From positions 62,001 to 126,000 of the forward strand of contig JABARV010000015.1 of the NCBI GenBank assembly GCA_019186965.1: a stretch of 64,000 nt of DNA. Reading direction: 5' to 3'. The position numbers and the translations under genes were made by a program. Position 1 is the stretch's first letter, and the number at the start of each line of letters is the position of its first letter. Positions 60,822-64,000 of this stretch are shown here, piece after piece. The notes under the pieces are model-generated. The model did no database searches and was not told the DNA's origin. It worked only from the letters and a program-made list of their open reading frames with translations. This stretch comes from Turneriella sp. Its GTDB lineage: Bacteria > Spirochaetota > Leptospiria > Turneriellales > Turneriellaceae.

Positions 60822-62252
60822 TTAGGGTTGCTCGATGCAGAGGATGGGTCGATCGTTGTCACAAGTTTCAGCATTTCCTGCGGTAAAAGTTCCAGGACTT
60901 GTCTCCGCCGCATCCCAAGTGTGTGCATTATATCCCGAACTGCTGTCTGTCCAGTTTTGACAGGTATCTCCTAATGTAGGATTCCCATCCGAGAGCCCTG
61001 TCCAGAATCTGGGAGCACCGAATAGTGCGTTGTCAATACTTGTAATTTTTAATGATCCATCTGTTGAAAACCATGGGGTTTGTCCATCGGGTTGATAGTA
61101 CGTTGTAGTTGCTTGCAGAACATCGCTTAACAGATAACGACCAGAATCAAAAACAAATGCTTTGAAAGTCTTTGCACTGGCAATGGGTGGCTTTTCACTT
61201 TCACACAAACCGTCCGCCGCTGTTGCACCACCCAAATTCCCTTTGTACAGAGTGGGTGTCAAGAATGCAATGGGTCCCAACGGTGCAGGAGGTCCTCCAC
61301 CCATCATAAAGCCACCCATTTCATCCACGCCCATTTGCCAAAGCTCGCGTGCGGTAAAGCTGCGCACGGTGTAGAGGTCGTGCGTGGCGTCGCCGTTCAT
61401 CTCCGACTTACCGCTAAAAACAAAAACTTCGTTGCCCGGGGTGTTAGACTTTAACACAGCAATCGCTTGGATGTCCATGAGATAGCGCGCTGTGGCAAGA
61501 GAAAGCGACAGGTGCGGCAGAGCCATTGCATCGTCTTTTGTCCCCATTCCAATTTCGTGATCGAGAAAAAAGAAGCCATTGGTCTCGACATCGCTGGGTA
61601 TGGATGCAATGGACTCTACCGGCATTCCTTCCATCCCTGCAAAAGTGATGGCTGTCGTCGGCGACTCGGATATTTTTGTATAATAAATTTGGCTGCCATC
61701 CATTGTAAATATTTCATGGTTGGTACTAAATGCATCGATACCCAAGAGACGGTGGTTTGAGCCTGTGAATGTATCTGGTATAGCACTAGATGATGCGATA
61801 CCAGTAATCGGATAATAAGATGTAATTGAAGAAGCGTCATCAAAGATGAGGCGGTAATAGGTACCATCGTAATACGCTGCAATTTTGAACGGACTGGGAT
61901 GACTAAAAAGGCATTGAACACTGGGATCTTGCACCGTAACAGGATCCTCAAACGGTGGCAATGCACCACCAGTGTATGCAGTTGTTGTCGTTGTGATAAA
62001 TATTGTATAGGCACTTGAACAAGTAACCCCCACAGCAGGTCGGTTCGAGACAAAAAAGAGCGTCACTTTACCGTCGCTCCTTTGCACCAACTGCGGGCTA
62101 TACTCGTCGTAAGCTGCCAGCGATAGCGGCGAGCCGTCTTGGAGCTGGAAACTGGGTTTTACTTTGATGTCCACGCTGGGCTTGGATTGTGCGCAGTGCG
62201 CCACCATGAATGCCACGCAGGCGGCGAGTGTAGTTTTTATATACGGTTTCAT
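60822..62252 (-). CDS. Lipoprotein with C-terminal DUF1554-like domain
   Basis: 476 aa. The signal peptide ends in a lipobox (AFMVAHCAQSK, Cys20). The middle part has repeated short beta motifs and a Gly/Met/Pro-rich linker (GGFMMGGGPPAPLGP). The last 150 residues show the Leptospira DUF1554 pattern, a C-type-lectin-like module: DGLCESEKPP, FKAFVFDSGRYL, APRFWTGLSDG, DTCQNWTDSSSGYNAHTWDA and the terminal CDNDRPILCIEQP with four cysteines. Such proteins are surface lipoproteins of unknown ligand. GGGAGG precedes the ATG. It follows the porin gene by 30 bp, so both are probably co-expressed. Confidence 0.85.
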   Translation of the reverse strand: MKPYIKTTLAACVAFMVAHCAQSKPSVDIKVKPSFQLQDGSPLSLAAYDEYSPQLVQRSDGKVTLFFVSNRPAVGVTCSSAYTIFITTTTTAYTGGALPPFEDPVTVQDPSVQCLFSHPSPFKIAAYYDGTYYRLIFDDASSITSYYPITGIASSSAIPDTFTGSNHRLLGIDAFSTNHEIFTMDGSQIYYTKISESPTTAITFAGMEGMPVESIASIPSDVETNGFFFLDHEIGMGTKDDAMALPHLSLSLATARYLMDIQAIAVLKSNTPGNEVFVFSGKSEMNGDATHDLYTVRSFTARELWQMGVDEMGGFMMGGGPPAPLGPIAFLTPTLYKGNLGGATAADGLCESEKPPIASAKTFKAFVFDSGRYLLSDVLQATTTYYQPDGQTPWFSTDGSLKITSIDNALFGAPRFWTGLSDGNPTLGDTCQNWTDSSSGYNAHTWDAAETSPGTFTAGNAETCDNDRPILCIEQP

Positions 62253-62282
62253 AAATCCTCCCTTAACTATAATCTAAATAAA

Positions 62283-63737
62283 TCAAAAATTAATCGTCAC
62301 ACTCAATAAATGCACTTGTATTAAATCGCGTTCGCCCACTTTGTACGCGTCACCGCGCTGGAAAAGGCCAAAACCGTAGTAAAATTTTAAGTCAGAGCGG
62401 AAGTCGTAGATAAGCGTGGCGTCAAAGCCCTGACCGATGTCTGTATTTTTTTCGGTAGCATTGCTGTCTGAAATTTTACCTTCGGCGATGGCTTTGCGAT
62501 AAAGCGCATACTTGAGCGAGAGCATCAAATTGCGAAACGCATAAAAATTGCCGAGGGGACGGCCAGCAACCCCCAAACGTGCAACGTGGATGTTTTGCAG
62601 GCGTGGCTTTAATGCAAGGCCGCCGGAGAACATACCGAAATAATAAAAACCGGTGTCGCTGCCTTTGGCATTGACTTGCGCGGCGTTGGTGCCATCGCTG
62701 CGGTCGGCATCGCCCGAGGCGAATGCGTACTGCAAAGAAACCATTGGTTTAAATTTATCTTTGTAAAAGGGAAGATTATACGCAACCTCGGTTTGCAGCG
62801 CATGCGCGGCGATGGCGGCGCTTTGGTTCGCGGTGCCATCGTTTATCGTCGAGCCGCCTTGGTATGCATACTCCAGCATGTAGCGTAGCGATGGCGCACC
62901 TATGAAACCGCGCGCTGCAAGGCCTGCATAAAAAGCATCGTAGGTAAATTTTTTACCGTCTTTGTTGGCGTCGGTGTTAAAGTCTTTGGTGTATAAAAAC
63001 TGCGCCGACACACGGCTACCAAAATACGGTGCAGAGGTGATCTCACCGCCGGCAAAAGCGCGTTTGCCAGCGTTTACAAGCTGCGCGTCGAATGCGCGGC
63101 CGGGAACAATATCATAGGGGTTGCGGCCACCGCAGCCGGATACACTCAAACCGCATGCGCTTTGACCATACTCGCCCGAATACACCGCGAGTATTTTATA
63201 TTCCAACCACTGGAACGATTGCGACACCTCGGCGCCATCGGCAAAGTTGCCCAAAAGTAATCCTCGTCCCAACTTGTAAAACGCGCGGCCTGCGGTGATG
63301 TTGAGTCGGTTGAAATGCAGCGCGGCACTCGCGACCTCGAGCGAACCCACCGATGAGCTGGCGTCGGCGCGTGATTTTAACACTTGGTTGTTTGTGCCTT
63401 TTAAGTCTTTAGTAAACTCGGTGAGAGCCCATTTACCACGCAGTGTGAATAAATGGTTTTCATCCATCAAGTACGTGGCATAAGGGCGATAGAAGCCCAA
63501 GAACAACATTTGTTTCAGTGAGCTGTCGTAGTAGCCCGAGCTCGACGTTGACACCCCCACATTGATGCCGTGTTTATTGAGCGGTGTTTCGCTCACCGCA
63601 AGTGGGCGTAGTTCACTGAGCGGCACAAGATCACCTTGTTCGATGGAGTATGTTTCTTGCGCGTACACCATTGAAAACACACCCAACGTGAACGAGGCGC
63701 CTAAAAGAAATTGTAATGATTTGCGGGATAATTTCAA
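62283..63737 (-). CDS. Outer-membrane beta-barrel (alginate-export/porin-like)
   Basis: 484 aa with a signal peptide (LQFLLGASFTLGVFSMVYA) and TTG start preceded by AAAGGAA. The mature protein is made of amphipathic strands: HLFTLRGKWALTEF, HFNRLNITAGRAFYKLGRG, FKPMVSLQYAFASGDADRSD, LMLSLKYALYRKAIAEGKIS, LKFYYGFGLFQRGDAYKVG and the terminal VTINF, with Phe last. KLGRGLLLGN and FASGDADRSDG fit alginate-export-family barrels; the substrate is unknown. One extracellular loop has two cysteines (SACGLSVSGCGG). It is in an operon with the gene upstream and the DUF1554 lipoprotein downstream. Confidence 0.82.
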   Translation of the reverse strand: MKLSRKSLQFLLGASFTLGVFSMVYAQETYSIEQGDLVPLSELRPLAVSETPLNKHGINVGVSTSSSGYYDSSLKQMLFLGFYRPYATYLMDENHLFTLRGKWALTEFTKDLKGTNNQVLKSRADASSSVGSLEVASAALHFNRLNITAGRAFYKLGRGLLLGNFADGAEVSQSFQWLEYKILAVYSGEYGQSACGLSVSGCGGRNPYDIVPGRAFDAQLVNAGKRAFAGGEITSAPYFGSRVSAQFLYTKDFNTDANKDGKKFTYDAFYAGLAARGFIGAPSLRYMLEYAYQGGSTINDGTANQSAAIAAHALQTEVAYNLPFYKDKFKPMVSLQYAFASGDADRSDGTNAAQVNAKGSDTGFYYFGMFSGGLALKPRLQNIHVARLGVAGRPLGNFYAFRNLMLSLKYALYRKAIAEGKISDSNATEKNTDIGQGFDATLIYDFRSDLKFYYGFGLFQRGDAYKVGERDLIQVHLLSVTINF

Positions 63738-63755
63738 GAGGGATTTCCTTTTTTA

Positions 63756-64000
63756 TTATAGCTTGTCGAAATCAATTTCGGTAAATCCCAAATTATAGAG
63801 ATCATCGAAAAAGCTGTCAAAAAAATTAAAAAACTCGGTCATGTCTCCCGCATTACCCCCAAACATCATGTCACCCGCTTCCAGCATAAAGTCTGCTTCG
63901 TTGCCGGACATCGAACCGTTGGCAAAAATAACCATGTTACCTTGTGTTGCAACCACGTCGGGTGGCATAGTTTGTAGCTGGGTCACCAGCGATTTACCGC
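63756..64000 (-). CDS. C-terminal part of an unrecognised protein (truncated by window edge)
   Basis: The frame is open to the window end; about 80 codons are visible (GKSLVTQLQTMPPDVVATQG and NMVIFANGSMSGNEADFMLE ... NLGFTEIDFDKL). The tail is strikingly rich in Phe, Asp, Met and Gly (AGDMMFGGNAGDMTEFFNFF, DSFFDDLY). No signal or domain can be judged. It lies 18 bp upstream of the porin gene and so is probably the first or second gene of that operon. Confidence 0.6.
   Translation of the reverse strand, partial: GKSLVTQLQTMPPDVVATQGNMVIFANGSMSGNEADFMLEAGDMMFGGNAGDMTEFFNFFDSFFDDLYNLGFTEIDFDKL

Overview
The window looks like chromosomal DNA of a diderm, motile bacterium, most likely a spirochaete of the Leptospirales branch. 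The pointers are a C-terminal DUF1554-type domain in a lipoprotein (a domain best known from Leptospira), a short cyanobacterial/spirochaete-style EF-Ts, SpoIIE-type phosphatase and STAS regulators, flagellar export genes, many exported lipoproteins and beta-barrels, and a moderately AT-rich composition. TTG and GTG starts are common. The species assignment is inference; no rRNA or other marker was seen.

Layout. 0-4 kb: translation and nucleotide operon rpsB-tsf-pyrH-frr-uppS behind an rpsB leader that can fold in two exclusive ways. 4-7 kb (minus): trpC, mgtE, a DUF454 protein and a STAS protein. 7.9-22.2 kb: one very compact minus-strand run, read as lipoprotein, AI-2E-family permease, ftsQ, ftsA, ftsZ, comEC, tig, M23 peptidase, hemB, prmA, SpoIIE phosphatase, cmoA, cmoB. 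Spacings are mostly -4 to +50 bp, so cell division, DNA uptake, folding, envelope remodelling, haem and tRNA/ribosome modification are probably co-transcribed. 22.3-27.8 kb (plus): gdhA, sodB with a strong terminator, a second STAS protein, a helical protein and two TPR proteins. 27.8-34.6 kb (minus): fecR-like, dead M16, propeller/dead transglutaminase, fliO, fliP, nuoA, nuoB, cupin. 34.6-41 kb: a repeat-rich stretch with a PF10118 hydrolase, a PQQ-type sugar dehydrogenase, thiD, trpD, and a cobalamin riboswitch in front of a propeller lipoprotein. 41-56.7 kb: housekeeping genes (bactofilin, recJ, lon, dus, murF, ccmC, mtnA, lysS) and a CusA/CusC-like efflux pair. 56.7-64 kb: prfC, then an accessory zone with gene remnants, a truncated phage-like AAA ATPase, a DUF1554 lipoprotein and a porin-like barrel.

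The most interesting points are: (1) the cobalamin riboswitch controlling a solitary BtuG-like surface lipoprotein; (2) a 250-bp inverted-repeat (MITE-like) element just behind it, with related short motifs in other intergenic gaps; (3) five 31-bp tandem repeats carrying an odd palindrome at three-helical-turn spacing; (4) a tightly coupled operon of exported proteins in which two enzyme folds have lost their catalytic residues; and (5) split loci (fliOP directly followed by nuoAB; cusCA without cusB).
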